This document shows, one piece after another, positions 43,921-52,910 of a stretch of DNA of 64,000 nt. Made by a program: the position numbers and the translations under genes. Position 1 is the stretch's first letter; each line of letters starts with the position of its first letter. The stretch spans positions 496,001-560,000 of the forward strand of contig NZ_JAGEMK010000001.1 in the NCBI RefSeq assembly GCF_017565425.1, in the 5' to 3' direction. The DNA is from Actinotalea soli. Its GTDB lineage: Bacteria; Actinomycetota; Actinomycetes; Actinomycetales; Cellulomonadaceae. The notes beneath the pieces were generated by a model that saw only the letters and a list, made by a program, of their open reading frames with translations, did not search any database and had not been told where the DNA came from.

Positions 43921-44907
43921 GTGGTTGATCACTGCACGACGTCGGCGCCGCTGATCTCGATCGGCGTTCCCGTCTACAACGGTGCGGCCTTCCTCGTCCC
44001 GGCACTCGAGAGCCTGCTGGCCCAGACGGTGAGCGACCTGGAGATCGTCATCTCGGACAACGGGTCCACGGACGCCACCGAGCAGCTCTGCCGGGAGGTC
44101 GCCGCCCGGGACCCACGCGTCCTGTACGTCCGCCAGCCGACCAACTACGGAGGCGCGGCGAACTTCAACGCCGTGTTCGCCCTGCGGCACCCCGGTGCGC
44201 GCTACTTCAAGTGGGCTGCCGCCGACGACGTCCACGAGCCCGGCTACCTCGCAGCCGTCCTGCAGCTGCTGGAGTCTGACCCGACCGTCTCCGTGGCGCA
44301 CAGCCGCACCGACGACGTCGACGAGCACGGGGGGCACGTGCGCGCGTGGGGTGATCAGTCGCTCGAGGCCGACCACCCCGACGTCGCGGTCCGGTTCGCC
44401 AGCCTGTCCCAGCGCAACTACCAGTGCTTCAGCATCTTCGGGCTCATGCGTGCCGAGGTGCTCGCGAGCACGCGGGGCCTCGGGCTGTACTCCGAGTCCG
44501 ACCGGGTGCTGCTGGCTGAGCTGTCCCTGCGGGGGCGACTGGTGGACGTCCCTGAGGTCCTCTTCCACCGGCGCCAGCACGCTGGCCGTTCGGTGCGGCA
44601 GTACCGCACGGCGCGGGAGCGCATCGCCTGGTTCAACCCTCGGCTCGTCGGCCGCCCCGTGTTCCCGGAGTGGCGGTTGGGCCGGGGCTACCTCGAGGCG
44701 GTCCTCCGCGCACCGCTGTCGACGGTGGACCGGACCCGGTGCATGGCGCAGATGCTGCGCTGGACCCGCCTCCGCACGCCGCACCTCGTGCGCAACGTCC
44801 TGCGCAGCGCGCTGGACCTCGCCGCAGGACGGGTGGCCTGGAGAGGGACCCGTCCCCGCCCGGGCACCCCTGCAGGGCACCCGCCGACGCGCGCACTCCT
44901 GCCGTGA
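43921..44907 (+). CDS. Glycosyltransferase, family 2 (GT-A fold)
   Basis: This 328-residue cytoplasmic enzyme has a family 2 N-terminus: ISIGVPVYNGAAFLVPALES, DLEIVISDNGSTDAT, then RYFKWAAADDVHEPGYL, whose DD is the metal-binding DXD-like element. It would transfer a sugar from a nucleotide donor to a lipid or polysaccharide acceptor; the specificity is not predictable. A GTG start at 43921 gives VVDHCTTSAPLISIGV. It is a single gene after tRNA-Asn with no other glycan gene beside it. Confidence 0.85.
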   Translation: MVDHCTTSAPLISIGVPVYNGAAFLVPALESLLAQTVSDLEIVISDNGSTDATEQLCREVAARDPRVLYVRQPTNYGGAANFNAVFALRHPGARYFKWAAADDVHEPGYLAAVLQLLESDPTVSVAHSRTDDVDEHGGHVRAWGDQSLEADHPDVAVRFASLSQRNYQCFSIFGLMRAEVLASTRGLGLYSESDRVLLAELSLRGRLVDVPEVLFHRRQHAGRSVRQYRTARERIAWFNPRLVGRPVFPEWRLGRGYLEAVLRAPLSTVDRTRCMAQMLRWTRLRTPHLVRNVLRSALDLAAGRVAWRGTRPRPGTPAGHPPTRALLP

Positions 44908-44944
44908 GCCCCCGCGCCGTGGGCGGCTCGTCGCCAGCCAGCGA

Positions 44945-46909
44945 CTACTCGCGCGTGGCCTCGCGCAGCGCCCGCCGCGTCTTCTCGAGCTCGACCAGCT
45001 CGGCGAAGGCCGCCTGGTACTCCTCGGCCTGGGCCACGGCGTCCATCCGCTGGAGCCGCCCGCGGGCGTCGGCGATCTGGCGGGTCAGGCCCAGGTCCAC
45101 CAAGGCGCCCACGACCCCGCGGACGTAGTCCTCGACGGCCTCGGGGCGGTCCTCGGGCAGGGGGGTCACGGCGAGCTCGGTCACCAGCGCGCCGATGGTC
45201 TCCCCCGCCTCGTCACGCACCCGCTCGACCCACGCGCCGTCGTCGGCCACCGCGGTCCCCAGACCACCCGCGGCGCGGATCGCCTCGTGCACCGCGCGGA
45301 AGGCCGGCACCGTGAAGGCGTCACCGGCCAGCGCGTCGAAGGAGCCCACGTCGACGGCGCGCGGGTGCTGCAGCACCACCTCGAGGGCGTTGCGCTCGAG
45401 CTTGGCCACGGGGTCCGTCCGGTCCGGGGCCAGCGGTCGGCTGCGCGACTCCTGCCCCGGGTCGGGCCGCTCCCCCGGGCCCGGCATGGTCGGGTGGCTG
45501 CCGCGCTGCCCCGCCCCCCCTGGGCCCCCGGAGCCGCCGCGGGGGCCCTGGCGCTCCGCGGCCGAGACCGCACGGCGCACCGTCTCGAACTCCATGCCGA
45601 GCCAGCCGGAGAGCATCCGCGCGTACTCCGGACGCAGCGCTGCGTCGCGGATCCCCGCGACGACGGGGGCCGAGGCGCGCAGCGCGGCGACCCTCCCCTC
45701 GACGGTCTCGAGGTCGTGCGCACGGATGGTGGACCGGATCACGAACTCGAACAGCGGCTGCCGTCCGGCGACCAGCGCGCGCACCGCGTCGGGACCGCGC
45801 TCCTGACGCAGCTCGCAGGGATCCATGCCGCTGGGCTCGACGGCGACGAACGTCTGGGCGTAGAACCGCTGGTCCTCGCCGAAGGCCCGGAGGGCTGCCT
45901 TCTGGCCGGCGGCATCCCCGTCGAAGGTGAAGATGATCTCGCCGCCGACCGAGGTCCCCGAGGCGAGCTGGACCCCCGCGCCGGCCGAGGAGTCCCCGAC
46001 CAGCCGCCGCACGATGCGTGCGTGGTCCGAGCCGAAGGCCGTGCCGCAGGTCGCGACGGCCGTCGGCACCCCGGACAGGTGGGCCGCCATCACGTCGGTG
46101 TAGCCCTCGACCACCACGACCTGCTTGTTCCGGGCGATCTCCCGCTTGGCGAGGTCGATCCCGTAGAGCACGTGGGTCTTCTTGTAGAGCACGGTGTCGG
46201 GGCTGTTGAGGTACTTGGGCCCAGGGTCGTCCTCGTAGAGCTTGCGAGCCCCGAACCCCACGACGTCCCCCGTGACGTCCCGGATCGGCCACACCAGACG
46301 GCCGCGGAAGCGGTCGTAGGGCCCGCGGTTGCCCTGACTCATGAGCCCGGAGGCCGTGAGCTCGGCCTCGGTGAAACCACGCCCTCGCAGGTGCCGCAGC
46401 AGGTTGTCCCAGCCCTGGGGCGCGTACCCCACACCGAAGTGCTCGGCGGCCGACCGGTCGAAGCCCCGCTCGGCGAGGAAGGTGCGACCGACCGCCGCGC
46501 CGGGCGTCAGGAGCTGCTCGGCGTAGTAGGCCGCTGCGCTGCGATGGGCCTCGAGCAGCCGCTGCCGGCGACCTGGCTCTTCCCCGGGACGGGCTGCGCC
46601 GCCCTCCTCGTAGCGCAGCTGCACCCCCACCCGACCGGCGAGATGCTCGACGGCCTCGGTGAAGGCCATGCCGTCGATCTTCTGCAGGAAGGAGATGACG
46701 TCCCCGCCCTCGCCGCAGCCGAAGCAGTGCCACAGACCCACCTGGGGGCGCACGTGGAAGGAGGGGGATCGCTCGTCGTGGAAGGGGCAGAGTCCCTTCA
46801 TCGAGCCCACGCCCGCCGGCTTGAGCGTCACGTGCTCGCCGACGATCTCGTCGATGGCCGCGCGCTCGCGGACGAGGGCCACGTCCTCGCGTCGGATCCG
46901 GCCTGCCAC
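44945..46909 (-). CDS. dnaG: DNA primase
   Basis: This 654-residue enzyme makes RNA primers for replication. The N-terminal CHC2 zinc ribbon is visible (LCPFHDERSPSFHV, then HCFGCGEGGDVISFL). The TOPRIM catalytic core includes VVVEGYTDVMAAH and FTFDGDAAGQKAALRA. The C-terminal part contains the helicase-binding region, after a Pro/Gly/Arg-rich linker near residues 450-495. A GTG start gives MAGRIRREDVALVRERAAID. dgt lies 83 bases upstream on the same strand. Confidence 0.96.
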   Translation of the reverse strand: MAGRIRREDVALVRERAAIDEIVGEHVTLKPAGVGSMKGLCPFHDERSPSFHVRPQVGLWHCFGCGEGGDVISFLQKIDGMAFTEAVEHLAGRVGVQLRYEEGGAARPGEEPGRRQRLLEAHRSAAAYYAEQLLTPGAAVGRTFLAERGFDRSAAEHFGVGYAPQGWDNLLRHLRGRGFTEAELTASGLMSQGNRGPYDRFRGRLVWPIRDVTGDVVGFGARKLYEDDPGPKYLNSPDTVLYKKTHVLYGIDLAKREIARNKQVVVVEGYTDVMAAHLSGVPTAVATCGTAFGSDHARIVRRLVGDSSAGAGVQLASGTSVGGEIIFTFDGDAAGQKAALRAFGEDQRFYAQTFVAVEPSGMDPCELRQERGPDAVRALVAGRQPLFEFVIRSTIRAHDLETVEGRVAALRASAPVVAGIRDAALRPEYARMLSGWLGMEFETVRRAVSAAERQGPRGGSGGPGGAGQRGSHPTMPGPGERPDPGQESRSRPLAPDRTDPVAKLERNALEVVLQHPRAVDVGSFDALAGDAFTVPAFRAVHEAIRAAGGLGTAVADDGAWVERVRDEAGETIGALVTELAVTPLPEDRPEAVEDYVRGVVGALVDLGLTRQIADARGRLQRMDAVAQAEEYQAAFAELVELEKTRRALREATRE

Positions 46910-46992
46910 GCGCCGAGTCTAGGGCGTCGGCCCGGTCCCGCCGTCCGCCCGACCGCCCTGGCCGGAGCGGTCGAGGCCGACGGCCCAGCCGC

Positions 46993-48276
46993 TCACCGGC
47001 GGGGCGGGTGCACCAGACGGGCGTGCCACTCGGCTGCGCTCACGTCGGTCAGGGAGGCCACCTGGTCCACGACCACGCGCAGCCGGGCGGCGTCGTCCGC
47101 GGCCTGGGACCAGTCCTCGGCGAAGGGCTGCTCGAGGGAGACCGGGGCGCGGTCCGCCAGCACCTCGACGAGGTCGGTGATGATCTCGCGCTGGCGACCG
47201 TAGAGCGGCTCGTGCTCGCGCGGGGCCATGACGTAGGTGACCGCGAGGCCCTTGAGCACCAGCACCTCGGCGAGGGTCTCCTGGGGCACCACGAGCTCGG
47301 CCTCGTAACGGACGAGCGGACCGGGGCCGTAGCGCTCCCGGGTCGCGGCGATGGCCGCTCCGCAGAAGCGCCCGATGAGCTGGCTGGTCATGTCCTTGAG
47401 ACCCGCGAGGGCCGGGCGCGAGCCGTCGTAGCCCCGCACCCATGGCTCGAGACCGAGGAGCCGGTCCATCGCGGCCTCGAGCTCGGCGGGGGCCACGGCG
47501 CGGCCGTACCAGTCCCCGACCTCTTCCACGACCCTGCGGCGGGCCTCGGCCCGGTCGAGGACCTCGAGCTCGAGGCGCCCACCCACCACGGCGTCCTCGA
47601 CGTCGTGCACCGAGTAGGAGATGTCGTCGGCGAGGTCCATGACCTGGGCCTCGAGGCAGCGCACCCTGTCCGCAGCGCCGTCACGCAGCCAGGTGAAGAC
47701 CTCGCCGTCGTCCTCGTAGACGCCGAACTTGGTCGCGGGGCGCGCCTCAGGGCCGGCCGAGGCCTCCCGCGCGCGCCACGGGTACTTGACCGAGGCGTCG
47801 AGGCTCGCGCGGGTGAGGTTGAGACCGACGGCGCGCCCGGTCACCAGGTCGGTGACCTTGGGCTCCAGGCGGGTCAGCAGCCTCAGGGTCTGGGCGTTGC
47901 CCTCGAAGCCGCCGATCGCGGCGCTCACCTCGGCCAGGGCGCGCTCCCCGTTGTGGCCGAAGGGCGGGTGGCCGAGGTCGTGCGCGAGACAGGCCGTGTC
48001 GACGACGTCGGGGTCGCAGCCCAGGGCCTTGCCGAGCTCACGACCGACCTGGGCGACCTCGAGGGTGTGGGTGAGGCGGGTGCGGACGAAGTCGTCGCTC
48101 GCGGGGCCGAGGACCTGGGTCTTCGCGCCGAGCCGGCGCAGGGCGGCCGAGTGGACGATCCGCGCCCGGTCGCGCTCGAAGGAGGTGCGCTGCTTGCTCT
48201 TGGGCTCCTCGCGCGCCCAGCGCTCACGATCAGCCTCGGTGTAGTCGCCGACCGGGCGGGAGGGGGCTCCTGGCAC
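46993..48276 (-). CDS. dgt: Deoxyguanosinetriphosphate triphosphohydrolase-like protein
   Basis: This 427-residue HD-domain dNTP triphosphohydrolase cleaves dNTPs to the nucleoside and tripolyphosphate, so it lowers dNTP pools. HD metal ligands are visible in TRLTHTLEVAQVGREL and CLAHDLGHPPFGHNGE, and a later Asp lies in MDLADDISYSVHDVEDA. Actinobacteria usually encode it beside dnaG, as here. The GTG at 48276 is chosen. Enzymes of this family can also act in phage defence, but this is the housekeeping position. Confidence 0.92.
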   Translation of the reverse strand: MPGAPSRPVGDYTEADRERWAREEPKSKQRTSFERDRARIVHSAALRRLGAKTQVLGPASDDFVRTRLTHTLEVAQVGRELGKALGCDPDVVDTACLAHDLGHPPFGHNGERALAEVSAAIGGFEGNAQTLRLLTRLEPKVTDLVTGRAVGLNLTRASLDASVKYPWRAREASAGPEARPATKFGVYEDDGEVFTWLRDGAADRVRCLEAQVMDLADDISYSVHDVEDAVVGGRLELEVLDRAEARRRVVEEVGDWYGRAVAPAELEAAMDRLLGLEPWVRGYDGSRPALAGLKDMTSQLIGRFCGAAIAATRERYGPGPLVRYEAELVVPQETLAEVLVLKGLAVTYVMAPREHEPLYGRQREIITDLVEVLADRAPVSLEQPFAEDWSQAADDAARLRVVVDQVASLTDVSAAEWHARLVHPPRR

Positions 48277-48334
48277 GGACCAACCCTAGTGGGCGACCGG
48301 GTGTGCAGGCCGATCGTCCTCAGGGACGGTGCCC

Positions 48335-50233
48335 TCAGGGCCCCGTGAGCCGCCAGACGCCGAGGACCGGACCCTCTGCGGGCAGGTGCAGGCCTGCCTC
48401 GTCCACGAGGAGGTCGGGGCCGTGCAGGGTCTGTGCGGTACCGGCAGGGAGGTGACGCGGGAGCAGGCCGCGCGGGAGCACCGCGCCGCGCCACGGGGCG
48501 CGCGAGGCGAGGACGAGGACGCGCTCCTGCGGCGTCTCGCGGAGGTAGGCGACGGCGTCCTCGGCGACGACGGCCCATCGCAGGCCGCCCTCGCGCAGAG
48601 CCGGCGAGGAGCGGCGGACCGTGATCAGACGCCGGTAGAGCTCGAAGGTCGCTCCGTCCCAGCGCTCGGGCTCGTCCCAGGGCATGGTCGTGCGCGCGTG
48701 CTCTCCGTTGCGCCCCGTCGCCCCGACCTCGTCCCCGGCGAAGACCATCGGTGTGCCCGGGTACGTCATGAGGAGGCCGACAGCGACCTCGACGAGACGC
48801 GGGTCCCCGACCACCGTGCGCAGGCGCGGGGTGTCGTGCGAGCCCAGCAGGTTCCACTGGTGGCTGGTGACCGCCCAGGGCAGGGCCGAGTCGAAGTCGC
48901 GCATGGTCGCGACCATGTCCTGACCGGTTCGGCGGACCTGCGGGACGGGCAGGCCGTGAGCGGGGAGCGTGGACCGGGGGTCGGCGAGCCAGCTCCAGAC
49001 GGGTCGGCTGAACCCGTCGTAGTTCATGTTGGCGTGCCAGCCGTCGCCGAGCAGATCGGCCGAGGCGTCGTGGAAGTGCTCCGAGACGAGCAGCGCCTCG
49101 GGGTTCGCGGCCTGCATGGTCGCGCGGATGGTCCGGGCGACCTGGTGGGTCACGTCGACGTCGCGGTGTCGGCCGGTCATGTTGGCGACGTCGATGCGCC
49201 AGCCGTCGAGGGCGAAGGGCGGGGCGAGCCAGCGTGCGATGACCGAGCCGGGGCCGTCGACGAGCCGGCGGGCCAGCTCGGGGTCACGGTGGTCGAGCTT
49301 GGGCAACGAGGCGTGGCCGAGCCAGCTGACGTAGCCGGGGGGCGCCTCCTGCGCGAGGTAGAAGCGCGCCTCAGGGCTGCTCGGGTCCTGCTGCGCGCGC
49401 CGGAACCACTCGTGGGCGTCTCCGGTGTGGTTGGTGGTCAGGTCCCCCATGATCCGCATCCCCCGGGCGTGGACGGCTGCGGACAGGGAGGCCAGCGCGT
49501 GGTCGCCGCCGAGCACGGGGTCGACGTGGTCGAAGCTCGACGCGTCGTACCGGTGGTTGGACCGCGCCGGGAAGAAGGGGGTCAGGTAGAGCACGTCGAC
49601 CCCGAGGGTCGCGAGGTGGTCGAGCCTCTCCTCGATCCCCGCGAGGTCCCCGCCGTAGAGCTGGCGCGGCGTGCTGGGCCCGGAGCCGACGGGCTCGTCC
49701 GACCACTGCGCAGGCTCGGCCCAGGCGGGCACCTCAGCGTGCTCCGCGGGCCCGCGCCCCGCCCGGGCGAAGCGGTCGGGGAACACCTGGTAGACCACCG
49801 CGTGCCGGGCCCAGGAGGGGGCCGGGGCGTGCACGGTGAGCCGGAAGTCCGCGGCGTCGGGCACGTGCCGCAGGTGCACCCCGCGGCCGGTGAGCCAGGC
49901 GTGACCGTCCGCGGTCTGGAGCAGGAAGCGGTAGGTCGTGACCGGGTTGTGCACCTCGACCTCGCCGACGTACCAGGCCTCCGACGGAGGCTGGCCCGCA
50001 GCCGGCGGCTCCTCACGTGCCATGGGCCCCACCCGCGGCTCGCCGTCGTGCACCACGCGCAGGTGGACGGCGGTCACCCCCGCCGCGGCGGGCACCCGGA
50101 CGCGGACCCGCACCCGGTCCCCCAGGGCGTACGGGCCGGGCGCCACGTGCAGGGCGCTGCCGTCGTGGTGCGGCAGGTCGAGCAGGTGGGCACCCGGCTC
50201 CGGTTCCGCCTCGTGCCGTCCCGCCACGCTCAC
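48335..50233 (-). CDS. GH13 alpha-amylase-family enzyme (cyclomaltodextrinase/neopullulanase-like)
   Basis: This 632-residue protein has no signal peptide, so it is cytoplasmic. An N-terminal beta-sandwich of about 130 residues (TYRFLLQTADGHAWLTGRGV) precedes the GH13 barrel starting VVYQVFPDRFARAGRG. Catalytic residues are visible: Asp in DGWRIDVANMTGRHRD, Glu in LLVSEHFHDASADL and Asp in LLGSHDTPRLRTV. The N-terminal domain and length fit cyclomaltodextrinase or neopullulanase, which cut imported maltodextrins. The GTG start overlaps the stop of malG (GTGA), so it belongs to the malEFG operon. Confidence 0.88.
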   Translation of the reverse strand: MSVAGRHEAEPEPGAHLLDLPHHDGSALHVAPGPYALGDRVRVRVRVPAAAGVTAVHLRVVHDGEPRVGPMAREEPPAAGQPPSEAWYVGEVEVHNPVTTYRFLLQTADGHAWLTGRGVHLRHVPDAADFRLTVHAPAPSWARHAVVYQVFPDRFARAGRGPAEHAEVPAWAEPAQWSDEPVGSGPSTPRQLYGGDLAGIEERLDHLATLGVDVLYLTPFFPARSNHRYDASSFDHVDPVLGGDHALASLSAAVHARGMRIMGDLTTNHTGDAHEWFRRAQQDPSSPEARFYLAQEAPPGYVSWLGHASLPKLDHRDPELARRLVDGPGSVIARWLAPPFALDGWRIDVANMTGRHRDVDVTHQVARTIRATMQAANPEALLVSEHFHDASADLLGDGWHANMNYDGFSRPVWSWLADPRSTLPAHGLPVPQVRRTGQDMVATMRDFDSALPWAVTSHQWNLLGSHDTPRLRTVVGDPRLVEVAVGLLMTYPGTPMVFAGDEVGATGRNGEHARTTMPWDEPERWDGATFELYRRLITVRRSSPALREGGLRWAVVAEDAVAYLRETPQERVLVLASRAPWRGAVLPRGLLPRHLPAGTAQTLHGPDLLVDEAGLHLPAEGPVLGVWRLTGP

Positions 50234-51117
50234 CCCTTGACCGATCCGGCCGTGAGGCCGCCGACGATGTACTTCTGCAGGAAGAGGAACAGGGCGAGGA
50301 CCGGCAGGGCCGAGATCACCGCCCCGGCCGCGAACAGGCCCCAGTTGGCCTCGAGCAGGGCCGAGACCCAACCGTAGAGCCCGACCGCGAGGGTCCAGTT
50401 CGCCTCCGACTGGAGCACCACCCTGGCGATGATGAACTCCCCGAAGGTCGCGATGAAGGAGAGCAGCCCGACGACCGCGAGGATCGGCGAGACGAGGCGC
50501 AGGATGATCGTCCAGTAGATCTGGCCGTGGGTCGCACCGTCGATCTTGGCGGCCTCGTCGAGCTCGCGGGGCACGGTGTTGAAGAACCCGTACATGAGGA
50601 AGGTGTTGACCCCCAGCGCCCCGCCCAGGTAGACGCAGATCAGGGCGAGCTTGCTGTTGAGGCCCAGCTCGGGGACCACGTTGCCGATGCCGAGGAGCAG
50701 CAGGAAGATCGCGACGAAGGCCAGCATCTGGGGGAACATCTGGATGATGAGCAGGGCGGTGAGACCGGCCCGTCGCCCCGAGAAGCGGAACCGCGAGAAG
50801 GCGTAGGCCGCTGCCGCTCCCATGAGCACCGTCCCCACCCCGGTGACGACCGCGATGATGAGGGTGTTGGCGACCCAGGTCCAGAAGTACGTGTCACCCA
50901 GTGCCTCGTAGTTGGCCGTGCTGACCTGCGCGAACAGCTGGTTGGACCCGGTCAGGGTGCCGCGTTCGCTCAGGGATGCGGAGATCACGTAGACCAGGGG
51001 GAACCCCGCGTAGACGACCGCGACCACGCCCACGAGGTGACGCCAGCCGAGCTCGGACATGTAGCGCCGAGGGGTCATCCGACGACGGGCCGCGACGGCC
51101 GGTGCTGAGGTGGCCAT
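50230..51117 (-). CDS. malG: Maltose/maltodextrin ABC transporter permease MalG
   Basis: This 295-residue inner-membrane permease has six predicted helices. The MalG-type EAA loop, which contacts the ATPase, is present as ELDEAAKIDGATHGQIYWTI. It forms the channel with MalF. One base separates its start from the stop of malF, and its stop overlaps the amylase gene by GTGA. No malK ATPase lies in the operon, so a shared MsiK-type ATPase elsewhere is likely. Confidence 0.93.
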   Translation of the reverse strand: MATSAPAVAARRRMTPRRYMSELGWRHLVGVVAVVYAGFPLVYVISASLSERGTLTGSNQLFAQVSTANYEALGDTYFWTWVANTLIIAVVTGVGTVLMGAAAAYAFSRFRFSGRRAGLTALLIIQMFPQMLAFVAIFLLLLGIGNVVPELGLNSKLALICVYLGGALGVNTFLMYGFFNTVPRELDEAAKIDGATHGQIYWTIILRLVSPILAVVGLLSFIATFGEFIIARVVLQSEANWTLAVGLYGWVSALLEANWGLFAAGAVISALPVLALFLFLQKYIVGGLTAGSVKG

Positions 51118-51118
51118 G

Positions 51119-52732
51119 TCAGTTGATCTCCTCGAGAGAGCGGGTGCGCTTGAAGGCGATCGCCGAGACCGTCGCGACGATGAGGAACACCACGATCGAC
51201 AGGGCGCTGGCCAGGCCGTAGTTCTTCGGGGCACTGCCGTCGACCCCCGAGACGGCGTAGACCATCGAGATGAGGATGTCGGTGTGCCCCAGCGGGACCG
51301 AGGCGTCCTGGAACCGTGGACCGCCCCCGGTGAGCATGTAGATCAGCGTGAAGTTGTTGAAGTTGAACGCGAACGAGGAGATCAGCAGCGGCGTCGTCGA
51401 GACCAGGAGGAGAGGCAGCGTGATGGACCGCCAGGTGCGCCAGCGGCCGGCGCCGTCGATCCGCGCAGCCTCCATCACGTCCCCCGGGATGGACTGCAGC
51501 GCGCCGGTGCAGATGAGGAACATGTACGGGAAGCCCAGCCAGAGGTTGACCCCGAGCACCGAGAGCTTGGCCAGCGTCGGGTCCGTGAGCCAGCCGATCT
51601 CCGCGCCGCCGAGGAGCACGTCGTTGATGAATCCGAACCGTCGGTTGAGGAGTCCGGACCACAGCAGGGCCGCGAGGAACCCGGGGATCGCGTAGGGAAG
51701 GATCAGCAGGGTCCGGTAGATCCGCCGTCCGTGCAGCCGCGGGTCGTTGAACGTGATCGCCAGGAACAGGCCGAGAAGGAAGGTCGTGATCACGGACAGC
51801 ACCGCGAAGGCGACCGTCCAGGCGAGGATCTTGAGGAAGGGCGTCGCGTAGCGCGCGTCGGCGAAGGCGGTGACGAAGTTGTCGACCCCGACGAAGACCC
51901 GCCACCCGACGCCCAGGGTGCTGCCGTCCTCGGCCTCGAACTGACCGTCGTCGTTGGGACGGTAGACCGTGCCGGTGGCGACGTCGGTCATCGTGTCGGC
52001 CGCCTCGTCGTACTCGAGGGCCGAGAGGTAGACGTAGCCGCTGCGGGCGTCCTGGGTCCGGATCGAGCCGTCCTCGGGGTCCTGCGAGACGGGGACGCGC
52101 AGGGTCGTGACCTCGGCCTGCCGCTCGATGACCGTCGGACGAGGCAGCACCTCGAACCCCGGCACGGCCGTGACGACCCCGTCGGAGACCTCGGCCTCGG
52201 GGGCGTCCTCGAGGGGCTGCTCGGCCGTGCCGACCCGCACCTGCCCCCCGTCGGTGAGGATCGCGAAGCCGAGCTCCTCGCCGTCGGCGATCACCGTCAG
52301 GGGGTAGGCCGGCGAGTCCTCGACACGCCGCTCGTTCTGCACCAGCAGGGCCTCGACCGCCTGGCCCTTGGGTGAGTTGTGCCCGTCTCCGTAGTTGGTG
52401 AAGGCCACCCAGCCCGTGTACAGCACGACGAAGATCTGGAAGACCAGCAGGAAGATCAGCCCGGGCAGGATGTACTTGAGCGGCAGCGCCCGGCGGGAGA
52501 AGTACACCCAGTTCGCGACCACGAGGAGCACGACCAGCACCGCCAGGAGTCCGTGGGACTCGGCGCTCCACGCCGCGAGCACCCCGTACACACCGAGGGC
52601 GTCGACGGCGGCGAGCAGGGCGAGCTTGACGAGGAAGCCACGGCCCCAGGTGCTCGCGTGCGAGGTGCGGGGCTGGGTTACCGCCGACGGACGCTCGGGG
52701 GTGGTGAGCGTCGGCGGTTGGTGGGAGCTCAT
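51119..52732 (-). CDS. malF: Maltose/maltodextrin ABC transporter permease MalF
   Basis: This 537-residue membrane permease has N-terminal helices (FLVKLALLAAVDALGVYGVL, then LAVLVVLLVVANWVYFS) followed by a roughly 150-residue extracytoplasmic loop (about residues 110-260). The loop is rich in Asp, Glu and Thr and corresponds to MalF's P2 loop, which contacts the binding protein. The EAA loop (VMEAARIDGAGRWRTWRSIT) marks the MalK contact. It is the second gene of the operon, 178 bases after malE. That gap contains a hairpin. Confidence 0.93.
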   Translation of the reverse strand: MSSHQPPTLTTPERPSAVTQPRTSHASTWGRGFLVKLALLAAVDALGVYGVLAAWSAESHGLLAVLVVLLVVANWVYFSRRALPLKYILPGLIFLLVFQIFVVLYTGWVAFTNYGDGHNSPKGQAVEALLVQNERRVEDSPAYPLTVIADGEELGFAILTDGGQVRVGTAEQPLEDAPEAEVSDGVVTAVPGFEVLPRPTVIERQAEVTTLRVPVSQDPEDGSIRTQDARSGYVYLSALEYDEAADTMTDVATGTVYRPNDDGQFEAEDGSTLGVGWRVFVGVDNFVTAFADARYATPFLKILAWTVAFAVLSVITTFLLGLFLAITFNDPRLHGRRIYRTLLILPYAIPGFLAALLWSGLLNRRFGFINDVLLGGAEIGWLTDPTLAKLSVLGVNLWLGFPYMFLICTGALQSIPGDVMEAARIDGAGRWRTWRSITLPLLLVSTTPLLISSFAFNFNNFTLIYMLTGGGPRFQDASVPLGHTDILISMVYAVSGVDGSAPKNYGLASALSIVVFLIVATVSAIAFKRTRSLEEIN

Positions 52733-52867
52733 CGGGTGGCCCTCCAGGGGTCACGGGACCGCAGCAGTGCGGTCGGGCGAGGGGGTGTGCGGCAGCCCGC
52801 AGGGGGCGCGGCGCACAGAGGGAGCTGCGCAGGACGACGGCGCTGCGCAGCCGGGGGGCACGGCACA

Positions 52868-52902
52868 GGTCGGTGCGGGTCCGGTCAAGACCCGCACCGA
52901 CC
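52868..52902 (-). terminator. Hairpin between malE and malF (attenuator)
   Basis: GGTCGGTGCGGGT at 52868-52880 pairs exactly with ACCCGCACCGACC at 52890-52902, with a 9-base loop. It lies 8 bases after the malE stop on the minus strand. It would make the binding protein more abundant than the permeases. Confidence 0.75.
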
Positions 52903-52910
52903 CGTCGCGC

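Noticed and set aside
46993-48276. dgt as a phage-defence dNTPase
   Set aside because: It lies in the usual housekeeping position before dnaG, with no other defence gene nearby.
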